A stretch of 64,000 nucleotides of DNA, taken from the NCBI GenBank assembly GCA_022376925.1, contig JAIOJX010000032.1, positions 173,191,979 to 173,255,978 of the forward strand. Reading direction: 5' to 3'. Shown here piece by piece: positions 43,571-54,550 of this stretch. Each line of letters starts with the position of its first letter. Positions within the stretch are counted from its first letter, which is position 1. This DNA comes from Tragulus kanchil. Its lineage: Eukaryota; Chordata; Mammalia; Artiodactyla; Tragulidae. The position numbers and the translations under genes are program-made. The notes under the pieces are model-generated. The model was not told the DNA's origin. It saw nothing but the letters and a program-made list of their open reading frames with translations, and searched no databases.

Positions 43571-45296
43571 GGTGCAGGCCGCTGGGACGTGGGCTCCGCA
43601 CAGGGGTGGGACGAGCCGCTCGGTGGACGTGGAGGCCAGTACCTGGCACACGCCCGCACCCGCGCCAGAGCGCACCGAGTCCAGTCCATAACTGGTGCTC
43701 AGGCAGTAAACGAGGGGCCATTCTAACAGGCCACAGTGGGGAAGGCAGGCAGTAAAGCACACGCGTGCTCCCTCGGAAGACACTGCACGTCAAGGAAGGC
43801 AGGGAAACGTCTGCTCTCTAGGCCGGGTGAGAGGCGGGAAATCTCGACTCCAGGATCTAGGGCTAGCCGTGAGGAGGGGCGGGAGGTGGGCAAGAGGCAC
43901 CAGGAAGGCCAGGCTCCCTTCCCCAGACCACGGCAGCCTTCTCTCCCGCCAGGGTCGGAGTTCTTCCACACATCACCACCACACCCGACACACGCCGGCT
44001 GGGCGCCGTTCAGGCTGGACCTGGGGGATGCCCCCGCGTGAATGTGGGGGCCATGTCACCCTCCCCTCCAGCTACGACAGCAGCCACACCTCATCAAGGA
44101 CTGAGACGCAGCAGCCCGTCAGAGGCCTTCCCTGAGCCGTGCCTCCTGGGGGTGGGGGAAGGGGCAGCCCCTCACGGGGGGCGGAGGATGGAGCCCACCC
44201 GCACCCTCAGCCTGAACTGGCCCGGCTCCTGCACCTGGGGCGAGGCTCCCGCCGACACGACTGGGACCACTGACACTCTGCCCCGCTGCTGGCTGCCGGC
44301 CCCGGCCGCACGCACGGCCAGCGTGAAACCCCACGAGCTGGGCTCTTGAGTTCTCATTTACCACAGGGGACCCTGGGGCACGGGGCAGCGCGGCACTGGC
44401 AGCGGCTGCACAAAACTGAAAGGCGGCGACGGGCTTAAGCCCACGGCTGGCTGACCCCGCAGCCCTCGCCCCGCGGGCAGGTGGCCCCAGCGGCTACTCG
44501 CAGAGTGCCCTCCGCCTGCAGGGCACCGCGGGCCTGGGACGCTTACGCTGCACCGCGCACGGCTGCCGGCGCAGCGTCAGGAGGCGCTGCAGCTCAGAGC
44601 ACATGCGACAAGGAGCCCCGAGGGGTGCTTGGGGCAGAGTGGTCGGCAGGGGGCAGCGGGGACGAGGGGAGGCAGCTGTGGCCGGGGAAGGCTTCACAGA
44701 GGAAGTGACCCCAGGAAGGGCTTCACAGGTCACAGAGCCCCGCGCCACCCCGGGGCAGGAGCAGCCTCTCTGGGGAGTGAGGGGCGAGGCAGGAATGGCC
44801 CCTGCCCGCCCAGGCTCGGAGTGGACACGCGCTCAGCTTCCCGTCTGCTCAGGCTGCAGCAGTCCCTTGCAGGCCTCCATCCAGCCTGCGGGGCCGGGGC
44901 TGTGGTACCTTTCTCCTCACCAAAGCAGCCCCTGAGCCTAGAAAGAGAAGGCGATTCCACCCCGAGTTCCCACCACACCCAGTCCAGCCGCATCCGGGGT
45001 CACAGGCACCCCGAGTCCTGCCTGAGCCTGGAGATTCCCTGTCCTCACCCTCCGAGGAGCTCACCACCCACCCGCGCTCTTGTCTCCAGGCTCTCCAGCC
45101 CAGCTGGGACCCCAGCATCGGGGACTGCGGGAGGACGACGAAGGACAGAAAGAAGTCGGCCCTCAGGAGACTCCCCCTCGGGGCTTTGCACGGCCCTTCC
45201 CTCTGTTTGGGATGCCCTGTTAATGGACCCCAAGACTGCAAGGACCCAGGGGCCAGTTAGACACACTGAAATCAATGCCTCCCCACCCACCCCGGC

Positions 45297-45855
45297 CGTC
45301 GTTGCTGTCCAGTCGTGTCTGACTCTGTGACCCCACGGACGGCAGCACCCCAGGCTCCCCGTCCTTCAGCGTCTCCCGGAGCTGGCTCAGACTCGCGTCC
45401 ACTGGGCTGATGACGCCCTCCAGCCGTCTCCTCCCCTGTTGCCCCTTCCCCTCCGGCCCTCATCCCTCCCAGCACCGGGGTCTTTCCCAAGGAGCCAGCC
45501 CTTCGCATCAGGTGGTCAAAGTCCTGGAGCTTCAGCGCTAGCATCAGTCTTTCCAATGAATATTTAGGGCTGATTTCCTTAGGACGGACTGGGGCTCGAT
45601 CTCCCTGCTGTCCAGGGGACCCCCAAGAGTCTTCTCCAGCACCGCCGTCTGAAAGCATCCGTTCTTCGGTGCTCAGCCTTCTTTCCAGCTCTCACTTCCA
45701 CACGTGACGACTGGAAACACCACAGCTTTGACTCTACGGACCTTTGTCGGCAGAGTGATGTCTCTGCTTTTTAATCTGCTGCCTGGGCTCATCGCGGCTT
45801 TCCTTCCGAGGACCAAGCGTCCTTTAACTTCACAGCTGCTCCCAATCTACCCCGT
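45297..45855 (-). repeat. BovB LINE 3'-end fragment, inverted
   Basis: It begins with 'gttgctgtccagtcgtgtctgac', then 'cttcgcatcaggtggtcaaag', 'ccaatgaatatttagggctg', 'gagtcttctccagcacc', 'ctcagccttctttcc' and 'gtgatgtctctgctttttaat', in the order of the inverted 3' part of the bovid RTE element BovB. It shares its end with Bov-tA SINEs. Diverged and noncoding here. Confidence 0.75.
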
Positions 45856-46635
45856 CCCTGTCCCCGGACAAGCTCCCAGGGTGCCAGCTCGCCCCACACG
45901 GGTGCCTTCCCGGACCCACAGGGAGCAAGCTCAGGCTGTGAGCCACTGCAGAGAGGGGCAACTGAGGCTCCGAAAGGAAACATGGCCGGGCCTCAGCTAC
46001 ACCGCCAGCAGAGCCAGGGCTGGAACCCAGGTTGAGGAGAGGCCCAGGTTCTGAAGAGACAGCTGGGCTCCTGCGGCTTCCTCCTCAGGTCCGGTGTTTC
46101 CTTGCTGACCCCCTGCCAGAACACCCTCCTCCCAGGCTCGTGGTCGGCCTCCCCAGCGAGACCCTCAGGACTGTAAGGGAGGTGCCTGTCTGGAGACGGG
46201 CACCGCCGGCCCCACCCTCGCCCATCGGTGGACCTGTGGGCTCCAGGGGTAACACCTCCGCCGAGGTCCTGCTGGGGCTCCGGGCTCCCCAGCCCGCCAC
46301 AGCCTCGAGGGCCCTCTGCTTCGTCCCGTCGCTCCCTCCCACGGGGCAGATGCTCGCCCGCAGGCGGTGGGTGAGGAGGCGGGCAGAGGGCCCCAGGCTC
46401 GAGTAAACCCGGGGACCCCACTGTCCATGCCTGGGGAGGGGAAGGGGTCCAGGCCGGAGCAGAGCCTCCGAGACGCGGGGGGACGCACAGACCCAGGACC
46501 CAGAGCCCCTTCCCCTCCAGCTCCCACGGGCCCTCAGTCTCTGAGCTCCAGTGGGCCTGCAGGTAGGGAGGCGAGAGGAAGCTGCCCACACGTGTTTGTC
46601 GCTGCAGTAACCTAAGAAATGGCCAAACACTCGTG

Positions 46636-46641
46636 TTTATT
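46636..46641 (-). terminator. WDR25: WDR25 poly(A) signal
   Basis: TTTATT on the + strand is AATAAA on the - strand, 215 bases downstream of the WDR25 stop codon. The cleavage site would be near 46610-46625. A MIR-like sequence (about 46690-46760, 'aacaggtgctgacactgagg') lies within the 3' UTR. Confidence 0.65.
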
Positions 46642-46855
46642 GGGCATCAGCAGCAACTCGCCAAGTGCTTCTGCTAACAGAGTCCTAGGAACCCAGAGAC
46701 ACAAGGTTTTCACCCATTTAACAGGTGCTGACACTGAGGTTCAGAGGTGGGGGGGTGCCATCCATCCGAGCCTGACCCTCAAGGCCAGCCTTGGTCCTCC
46801 GCATCAGACGCGTGTGCCCGCCCACCCGGCCAGCATCTGGAAGGTTCCGGGAGGC

Positions 46856-47077
46856 TCAGTGCCAGATCTTCACATCGCCCTCCCAGGAGCAGGTGGCAAG
46901 CACGGAGGGCAGCACGGGGTGGAAGGTGGTGCCGACACAGGCCCGCGTGTGCCCGGGCAGCGTGCGGGCGCGGCTGGCGGTGCGGAAGCTGTACACCAGG
47001 ACCCGGCCGTCGGCGCTGCCCGTCAGCAGCAGGTCGCCGTCCGGGGAGCACTCGCAGCCCACCGAGTAGCCTTCCAC
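46856..47077 (-). CDS. WDR25: WDR25 terminal coding exon
   Basis: On the - strand, after acceptor cgcccctgcag, the exon reads [20 protein letters not shown], then [11 protein letters not shown] and [13 protein letters not shown], and ends [13 protein letters not shown] followed by TGA (46858-46856). It encodes 73 residues in phase 0. The two WD40 signatures ([12 protein letters not shown] as blade d-strand, and the terminal DVKIWH) close the beta-propeller. It matches human WDR25 to the last residue by eye. The ORF upstream of 47077 in this frame is intronic. Confidence 0.93.
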   Translation of the reverse strand: MEGYSVGCECSPDGDLLLTGSADGRVLVYSFRTASRARTLPGHTRACVGTTFHPVLPSVLATCSWEGDVKIWH

Positions 47078-47558
47078 CTGCAGGGGCGAGAGACCCGGGG
47101 TGAGCGGCCACACGTGCTGCCCGCAGCCCTGGCCTTCCCGTGGGCAGCGGGTGGGCTCTGCGTGAGCCGGGGTCCCTGTGCACAGGCCTGTCGCCAAGTG
47201 GGTCCCCGGGACCAGCGACAGGGACAGCCAGCAGGTCTGCACCGTCTCTGCTCCACTGGGTGGCCCGCAGGGAGGGGGCGGATGGAGATTCGGCCCCCAC
47301 ACCAGTTCCGTCCATGCCCCTCCCCGGTCCCGTGTCCACGTGAGCGGACAAATCAAGGGAACTAGCCCAGCAGCTAAAACCCAGGAAAGGACCAGACGTG
47401 GCCCAGGGCCGTGAGTGGACACCGGACCCTACGGTGTGGGGTCACCCGGGGAAGGAAAGCATAGGTCGCCTGGACGGAGGGTCAGTGATCGTGGGGACCG
47501 CGAGTCCCTACGGGTGCGGTCATGGGACCGCTGCCCAGGGACGGGGCGCGTTGCGTGC

Positions 47559-47699
47559 CTTGTGTCCCGCGTAGCGCCGCCTCCTGCTCATCCGGTAGGG
47601 CCACACGGCCGAGAAGAGGGCCAGGTAGTTGCCGTTGGTCTGCGCCAGGAACACGGGCTCCCGCGGGTGCAGGGCGAGGCTGGGGCAGGTGTACCGCTC
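47559..47699 (-). CDS. WDR25: WDR25 penultimate coding exon
   Basis: 141 bases on the - strand after acceptor gtcgcccccag: [40 protein letters not shown] and RRYAGHK. The following exon begins VEGYSV, and orthologues read ...GHKVEGYSV, which fixes the donor at AAG|GCACGC (47558-47557). This is a GC rather than GT donor, and no GT lies nearby that keeps the frame. It is either a genuine GC-AG intron or a base error. The segment forms one WD40 blade (PSLALHP...NGNYLALFS). Confidence 0.88.
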
Positions 47700-47814
47700 C
47701 TGGGGGCGACAGGCACAAGAGGGTGGCGTGGGTGCCCACGGGCTCCCGCCACCCCCACTCTGCCCCGGCGCCTCGCGACCCCCGTCTGGGCCTTGGCTCA
47801 GGAGTCTGCGAGCT

Positions 47815-48030
47815 GCCTGTTGCCGCTAGAACAAAGTGTCTCCAATTCCGTGGCTTACAGCAACACGCGTTTGTATCTTACGTTCCGGAAGTCGGAAGCC
47901 TGCCACGGTCTTCCTGGGCTAAAGCTCAAGATGCCAGCAGGGCTCCGCCCCTTCTGGGGGGAGTCTGTTCCCTTGTCTTCTCCAGCTTCTTGGGGTCCCT
48001 ACACTCCTTGCCTCACGGCCCTTGGGGTGA
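47815..48030. repeat. Unassigned old interspersed repeat
   Basis: 'ccgtggcttacagcaacacg', 'cggaagtcggaagcctgcc' and 'tctccagcttcttggggtcc' resemble a common mammalian medium-reiteration repeat often seen next to MaLR LTRs. I cannot name the family with confidence. Confidence 0.4.
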
Positions 48031-48490
48031 CTGAAAAATGTCCCCCCAAATACTTCCATGTCCCAATTCTGGGACCTGTGTCACCGTATATGTAAAAAAA
48101 AAAAGAAAAGAAAGAAAAAAGGGGGATCTCTGCAGTGACCAACTTAAGGATCTTGAGATGAGGAGGTGATCCTGCACGGCTGCCCTGGACGCAACCACAG
48201 GCATCCGTAGCAACGGGAGCAGAGTGAGGTCAGACGTGAGAGGAGGCGAGGCGAAGACGGAGGAGAGAGGTCTGAGGACGCCGGCGAGCAGCTGGAGGGG
48301 GGCGGCACCAGCCACATGTCGCCAGCCGCCACCAGAAGCTGGAAGGAGCGAGGGACAGAAGACAGAGGCCCTGCCGCGACCCTGACTTCAGCCACATGAC
48401 ACTTTTCACAAGCTTCTGGCCTCCATCGCGGAAAGGATACATTTCTGTTGATCTAAGCCACCAGATTTCTGTTCATCTGTAGTTTGTTAC
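48025..48490 (+). mobile_element. MaLR-type solo LTR (MLT1/MST-like)
   Basis: In order: 'gaaaatgtccccccaaatac', 'tgggacctgtgtcacc', 'gatcttgagatgaggagg', 'ccaccagaagctggaagg', and the closing 'cttctggcctccatcgcgg' with 'tttctgttgatctaagccacc'. This is the layout of an ERVL-MaLR LTR. A poly-A/purine run (48093-48119) interrupts it. Noncoding. The final ~95 bases are repeated at 49516-49610 by D14. Confidence 0.6.
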
Positions 48491-50644
48491 ACAGCGACAG
48501 AAAGCAAGTCCACACGCCCATCTCCCCACCTGCGCAGGGAGCCGCCGGGAAGTCCTAGCCCAGCCCAGGGTCCGGCACAGCCAGGAGGCACAGTGAGCGA
48601 GGCCGTGACTGGCCAAATGCACCCAGGAGGGGTTCCAAGCCGGGGAGAAGCCTTGCTGTTTAATGGGCTGAGTCACACAGACAAGCCCTTAGAAGCTCCC
48701 TTCTGTGCTGCATCTGTCCTTCCGTGTGCTACGTGATGCCCTGACACCACGGCCTCTCCGTGAGCCCAGATTCACAGGGCGACACCAGGAGGAGCGGGAG
48801 CCCCTGCTGCAGGCCCCGCGGCCCAGTAACGAGCTCCTGGCAGGAGGCTCCGCTGGCGGCCTGTGCGGAGGGCCAGGAGGCGGGACCCTGGAGCACACGC
48901 GCTTGCGTCTCGCCCCTCCGGCCCCTCCCAGCGCCTGCCTTCCTCCACGGGTGCAGCTAGAGCCTGAAGTGAAGGTCCAGCGGCAGGTGCGCTCAGGACC
49001 ATTTAGAGTCCTCTAAGAACAAGGGGAAAGGCAAGAAGGGGTGTACACATACACCTGAGAGACGTTTTCAAATTCAGGGCTCAGAGAGCCTTGCCTAGCC
49101 AACTGGAGGCTTCACAGAGGATGACGGTGGTGGTGACAGGGAGGGGGCGTCGGGGGGCGGGGTGGCGAGGTGTGATGGGGACGGCAGGTGATGTCTTTCT
49201 GGAGAACTCCCTGCACCTGGCACCAGGCTAGACCTTATAAGGATTGACGTCTTTTCTTTCTCAAAACCACACTAGGTATGAGGCAAGAAACCTCTCATCA
49301 TCAATTTTCTAAGAGAAAAAATGAGAATCAAAGAGGCTAAATACTGGGCCCGGGCCCCCTGCTTGGAAGTGGCAGACGCAGGACATCAACGTGGGTGGTC
49401 CACCTGCAGGGTCCAGGCTCTGATCCTGGAGCCGCAGTCCCTGCCCAAAGTCACTGAGGCAGCACTGGCGGGGACCCGCAGGCTGGCTGGTGGGGGCGGG
49501 GCCGGGCGGGTGTCTCACATGACACTTTTCACAAGCTTCTGGCCTCCATCGCGGAAAGGATACATTTCTGTTGATCTAAGCCACCAGATTTCTGTTCATC
49601 TGTAGTTTGTTACACAGCGACAGAAAGCAAGTCCACACGCCCATCTCCCCACCTGCGCAGGGAGCCGCCGGGAAGTCCTAGCCCAGCCCAGGGTCCGGCA
49701 CAGCCAGGAGGCACAGTGAGCGAGGCCGTGACTGGCCAAATGCACCCAGGAGGGGTTCCAAGCCGGGGAGAAGCCTTGCTGTTTAATGGGCTGAGTCACA
49801 CAGACAAGCCCTTAGAAGCTCCCTTCTGTGCTGCATCTGTCCTTCCGTGTGCTACGTGATGCCCTGACACCACGGCCTCTCCGTGAGCCCAGATTCACAG
49901 GGCGACACCAGGAGGAGCGGGAGCCCCTGCTGCAGGCCCCGCGGCCCAGTAACGAGCTCCTGGCAGGAGGCTCCGCTGGCGGCCTGTGCGGAGGGCCAGG
50001 AGGCGGGACCCTGGAGCACACGCGCTTGCGTCTCGCCCCTCCGGCCCCTCCCAGCGCCTGCCTTCCTCCACGGGTGCAGCTAGAGCCTGAAGTGAAGGTC
50101 CAGCGGCAGGTGCGCTCAGGACCATTTAGAGTCCTCTAAGAACAAGGGGAAAGGCAAGAAGGGGTGTACACATACACCTGAGAGACGTTTTCAAATTCAG
50201 GGCTCAGAGAGCCTTGCCTAGCCAACTGGAGGCTTCACAGAGGATGACGGTGGTGGTGACAGGGAGGGGGCGTCGGGGGGCGGGGTGGCGAGGTGTGATG
50301 GGGACGGCAGGTGATGTCTTTCTGGAGAACTCCCTGCACCTGGCACCAGGCTAGACCTTATAAGGATTGACGTCTTTTCTTTCTCAAAACCACACTAGGT
50401 ATGAGGCAAGAAACCTCTCATCATCAATTTTCTAAGAGAAAAAATGAGAATCAAAGAGGCTAAATACTGGGCCCGGGCCCCCTGCTTGGAAGTGGCAGAC
50501 GCAGGACATCAACGTGGGTGGTCCACCTGCAGGGTCCAGGCTCTGATCCTGGAGCCGCAGTCCCTGCCCAAAGTCACTGAGGCAGCACTGGCGAGGGGGA
50601 CCCGCAGGCTGGCTGGTGGGGGGCGGGGCCGGGCGGGGTGTCTC
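48393..50644 (+). repeat. Tandem duplication D14 (copies 48393-49515 and 49516-50644)
   Basis: 'cacatgacacttttcacaagc' recurs with an offset of 1123. Only the ends differ: copy 1 reads 'gcggggacccgcagg' and 'gggggcggggccgggcgggtgtctc', whereas copy 2 has 'gcgagggggacccgcagg' and extra G bases before continuing 'ggaggcccc'. It is located in a WDR25 intron and starts inside the MaLR LTR. Confidence 0.92.
49210..49440 (+). repeat. MIR SINE (also at 50333-50563)
   Basis: 'caccaggctagaccttataagg', 'catcatcaattttctaagag', 'gaatcaaagaggctaaatac' and 'cttggaagtggcagacgcagg' follow the MIR 3' half. The second occurrence is due to D14. Confidence 0.55.
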
Positions 50645-50935
50645 GGAGGCCCCATTACTGAGGATCTGGACCGGGCTGCCCCCACCTCACCCCAGGGCAC
50701 GGCTCTGCCGGGCGGGGACAAGTGAAGGGACCACGAGCGAGCCAGCCGGATCCGCGAACCCCTGAACCTGCGTGCTGCCTTCCCCGACCCTCCAGACTCC
50801 AGGCAGCCCCCCACCTCCAAAGTTCCTGCTGGCTGAACCCCCTCCTCAGGACGCGACCTGGGACCAGACGGCCTGGGGCTACACGGAGGCATCCCGGGGC
50901 TAAAACGGAAAGCAATGCCGAACGGGGTTTCTCAC

Positions 50936-51106
50936 ATGGAAGATCTGGTTGGAGATCTTGGCGGAGCTCTGGAAATCCCAGGCAATAATGGTGCGGTCGG
51001 CAGAATCCCGGCTGGAGGCATCGGTGCTGCTCAGAAACGCAGAGCCCTCCCGGAGGAACAGAATGTCCAAGGTCTGCTGGATGGTGGCCTTGTAGCTTCT
51101 CACCAC
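50936..51106 (-). CDS. WDR25: WDR25 antepenultimate coding exon
   Basis: 171 bases, phase 0, - strand: acceptor gctcttgcag, then [40 protein letters not shown] and [17 protein letters not shown], with donor CAT|GTGAGA at 50935. It contains a WD40 blade ([29 protein letters not shown] with the D-x-x-I-x-x-WD ending). The next residues in orthologues are ERYTCP, which is how the exon at 47559-47699 begins. The upstream coding exons are not in this window. Confidence 0.92.
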
Positions 51107-52306
51107 CTGCAAGAGCGGGCACCCGTCGTGCCGGGGCCCCGAGTCCAGGCCGGGTGCCCACAGGCAGGCCGAGGAGGGTCGCCAAGCGCCTCTGGGCTGC
51201 AGGGCTCCAGGGGGGCAGTGCTGGGCGGCCCTCCCCCCAGGCTGAGCAGCCCAAGCGCAGAGGTGGGGCTGCCCACCCCAGCAGGCACACGGCTGTCTCC
51301 CTCGGGGCCAGCTCCCTGATACCGCCCACAGCCTGGCCTCTCCCCATGGACGCCCTCCATTCCCACGCCCTCCCACAGCCACGGGCGCGTGGGCCCCCTC
51401 TTCATGGCCGGTCCCCACGAGAGCTGCGGGGGCCAATGCGGGAGAGCTTAGGGCAGGGCCTAGCCAAGGGCACGTAAGGGCACCGCCACGCGATGCCCCT
51501 CCATGGCAGGGCCGCATTCTGTGCCAGGGTCTTGCTTCTGAAGAGTCCCGTCATGCACGGCTGTCACAGCCTCCACCCGCGGCCTCTGGAGGGGGCCCTG
51601 CGTCGTGGGAGCCGGGGGTCCCCGCCCACGGAGCACCCTCACAGGCGCCTTAAACACACTCCCTCCCGCATCAGCGCCAGCACTGCCCGCTCGCCCGTCT
51701 CTAAGCCAGCGCCGCTGAGCATCGGGCCGCTCGTGCACTTTCCTCAGCGCGTTCAGTCCCAGGAACCTTCCCCCCTACAGCAGCTGGGCCGGGCAGGGCA
51801 GGGCAGGGGTGCCAGCACCAGGACCAGCAAGAACCTCCACGCCACAGACTCCAGGACGACTTTCAACTGCAAGATGTGCCTGGGGCCATGGGCACAGCCC
51901 CTCCGCCTCCGGCCGCCTGCGGGCCTCCCGGCCTGTGGACCGGCTCCCAGGGAGCCCCCATGTGGCCACAGCACAGACAGGCGCTCCGGCGCCTTGGCCG
52001 CTGGCCAGGAAACGAGCTGTCTTGACACATTTTTTAACAACTGGATTTTAAAACCTTGCAAGTGTTGCAGACCTAGATGTTCTAGCATCCTCCTTCATGC
52101 ATTCACATGAAATGCAGCACTCCATGAATCCAGTTGAGACAGAGGGGTATTTTGAGACCCATTCTCCAGACGAGGAACACTGAGGCTCAGAGGGATGCAG
52201 GGATTGGCTCAGGGGTGCAGGGCAGGGTGTGGTGCTTCCCTGGGGCCCCTCTCCGGGTTTCCTGCTGACCAAGTCCTGCCTCTGTAACTGTTGGGAGAAA
52301 TTCCCG

Positions 52307-54550
52307 GGGGAGGGTGGGTAATAAACAAGTGCCGTCCCTGAGCCTCTTCAGAACCAGCCTCTGGTGAGGGCGGACTCCGGGTGGGCCTCCTGGGGCCTGA
52401 GGAGTGGTCCAGGGGAAGAGAGGGAGCCCAGTAGGCCTCGGACCCTGGCCAGACCACAGCTGCTCCCCGACAGGGTGGGGCTGCCGCCTCCCTTCCGCCC
52501 TCCCTGTCTCCCTCCCTGCCTCCCTTCCCCTGTCCCTGCGCTAGGCTCCCACCCTAGGGCCTGCGAGGGAACAGGGCGCGCGGCCGCAGTCCTCAGCGCC
52601 TGCTCCGATGAGGGCACGACGTCCGGACTCCCAAGCACAGCCCCTCCCAAGCAGCCTTCCCAGTCTGCTCCGGTGGGGGAGACGGCAGCGGAGGCGCATC
52701 CAGGTTCCAGGCCCCCCACCCCCCCACCCCGTCCTAGGCCACGCGTCTCCCCTCCTTAGAGCACCCTCCCCACCGGCCACCCCCGGCCTCCATCTGAAAC
52801 ACCACGTGGGGGCGGAGTGCCTGCCTGCCCCCTTTCCCCAAAGGCCATCACAGTCCAGGTGAGGACCAGGGCCCTGAGGCTGGTCGGGGCAGCACGTGCC
52901 GAGAAAGGAAGGACGCTGCCCTCAGGAAGAGGACCACCCCTGGAGCTCCAGACGCTGGCCAGAAGCATCGCATAATCCACCTCCTGATGGCGCAGGGAGG
53001 AAGCGTCTCCCAGAGGGCGGGGCGGGGCCCAGAGGAGCCTAGCGCTGGGGGCCTCGGCCCAGCCCCGGCAGAACTGCCCGTGTGCCCACCAGCCCCCACC
53101 CGCCTCCCCAAGACCAACTGTGCCAGGAGGACGGAAACCCTGGCCCAGTACACTTGCTGAGAACGGATGGAAACGGACCAACTCATTAGGGTGTCGCAAA
53201 ATCGAATGGCCGGGAAACAACCCGTGTGATGGGCAATCCCTGCTAACCGCGCGGCCGTGAGCAGGAGGCCGACCTTTGGAGTGACTGCCGCCGAGCGTGA
53301 CTGACTTGCCTTCCCAACGGCTCCCGCCCCAGGAAAGAGCAGAGGAGCCGTTTGCGTGTCTCGCTGGTGGGCTTCCTGAGCCTTAATTACACCAACAGCT
53401 GGCGCGCCCCATCCCAAGGGCCTGGGATCCGGGGAGGGTGGGTAATAAACAAGTGCCGTCCCTGAGCCTCTTCAGAACCAGCCTCTGGTGAGGGCGGACT
53501 CCGGGTGGGCCTCCTGGGGCCTGAGGAGTGGTCCAGGGGAAGAGAGGGAGCCCAGTAGGCCTCGGACCCTGGCCAGACCACAGCTGCTCCCCGACAGGGT
53601 GGGGCTGCCGCCTCCCTTCCGCCCTCCCTGTCTCCCTCCCTGCCTCCCTTCCCCTGTCCCTGCGCTAGGCTCCCACCCTAGGGCCTGCGAGGGAACAGGG
53701 CGCGCGGCCGCAGTCCTCAGCGCCTGCTCCGATGAGGGCACGACGTCCGGACTCCCAAGCACAGCCCCTCCCAAGCAGCCTTCCCAGTCTGCTCCGGTGG
53801 GGGAGACGGCAGCGGAGGCGCATCCAGGTTCCAGGCCCCCACCCCCACCCCGTCCTAGGCCACGCGTCTCCCCTCCTTAGAGCACCCTCCCCACCGGCCA
53901 CCCCCGGCCTCCATCTGAAACACCACGTGGGGGCGGAGTGCCTGCCTGCCCCCTTTCCCCAAAGGCCATCACAGTCCAGGTGAGGACCAGGGCCCTGAGG
54001 CTGGTCGGGGCAGCACGTGCCGAGAAAGGAAGGACGCTGCCCTCAGGAAGAGGACCACCCCTGGAGCTCCAGACGCTGGCCAGAAGCATCGCATAATCCA
54101 CCTCCTGATGGCGCAGGGAGGAAGCGTCTCCCAGAGGGCGGGGCGGGGCCCAGAGGAGCCTAGCGCTGGGGGCCTCGGCCCAGCCCCGGCAGAACTGCCC
54201 GTGTGCCCACCAGCCCCCACCCGCCTCCCCAAGACCAACTGTGCCAGGAGGACGGAAACCCTGGCCCAGTACACTTGCTGAGAACGGATGGAAACGGACC
54301 AACTCATTAGGGTGTCGCAAAATCGAATGGCCGGGAAACAACCCGTGTGATGGGCAATCCCTGCTAACCGCGCGGCCGTGAGCAGGAGGCCGACCTTTGG
54401 AGTGACTGCCGCCGAGCGTGACTGACTTGCCTTCCCAACGGCTCCCGCCCCAGGAAAGAGCAGAGGAGCCGTTTGCGTGTCTCGCTGGTGGGCTTCCTGA
54501 GCCTTAATTACACCAACAGCTGGCGCGCCCCATCCCAAGGGCCTGGGATG
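52307..54550 (+). repeat. Tandem duplication D15 (copies 52307-53429 and 53431-54550)
   Basis: 'ggggagggtgggtaataaac' recurs with an offset of 1124/1121. The C-run near 52710 ('ccccccacccccccaccccg') is shorter in copy 2 (53837). Copy 1 ends 'gggcctgggat', then 'ccgggg'; copy 2 continues 'ggcgccccacgg'. Confidence 0.92.

Larger units (their letters stand above)
40558..46610. other. BEGAIN-WDR25 intergenic interval
   Basis: Between the two convergent poly(A) sites I see duplication D13, a BovB-derived block at 45.3-45.9 kb, and a MIR-like fragment near 43.5 kb. Open frames such as 44629-45330 (+) or 45993-46589 (-) have no recognisable content and no splice context. Stretches 42900-45290 and 45860-46610 are otherwise featureless GC-rich DNA. 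Confidence 0.6.
46610..51106 (-). other. WDR25: WDR25 3' end, gene-level entry
   Basis: Three coding exons on the - strand (50936-51106, 47559-47699, 46856-47077) join in phase 0 to give the last 177 residues of WDR25, a WD40-repeat protein of about 540 residues in human whose molecular role is poorly defined. The remaining, more 5' exons lie beyond the right edge. The gene is convergent with BEGAIN, the arrangement expected beside the DLK1/MEG3 imprinted cluster. Duplication D14 inflates the intron between 47699 and 50936. Confidence 0.9.
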
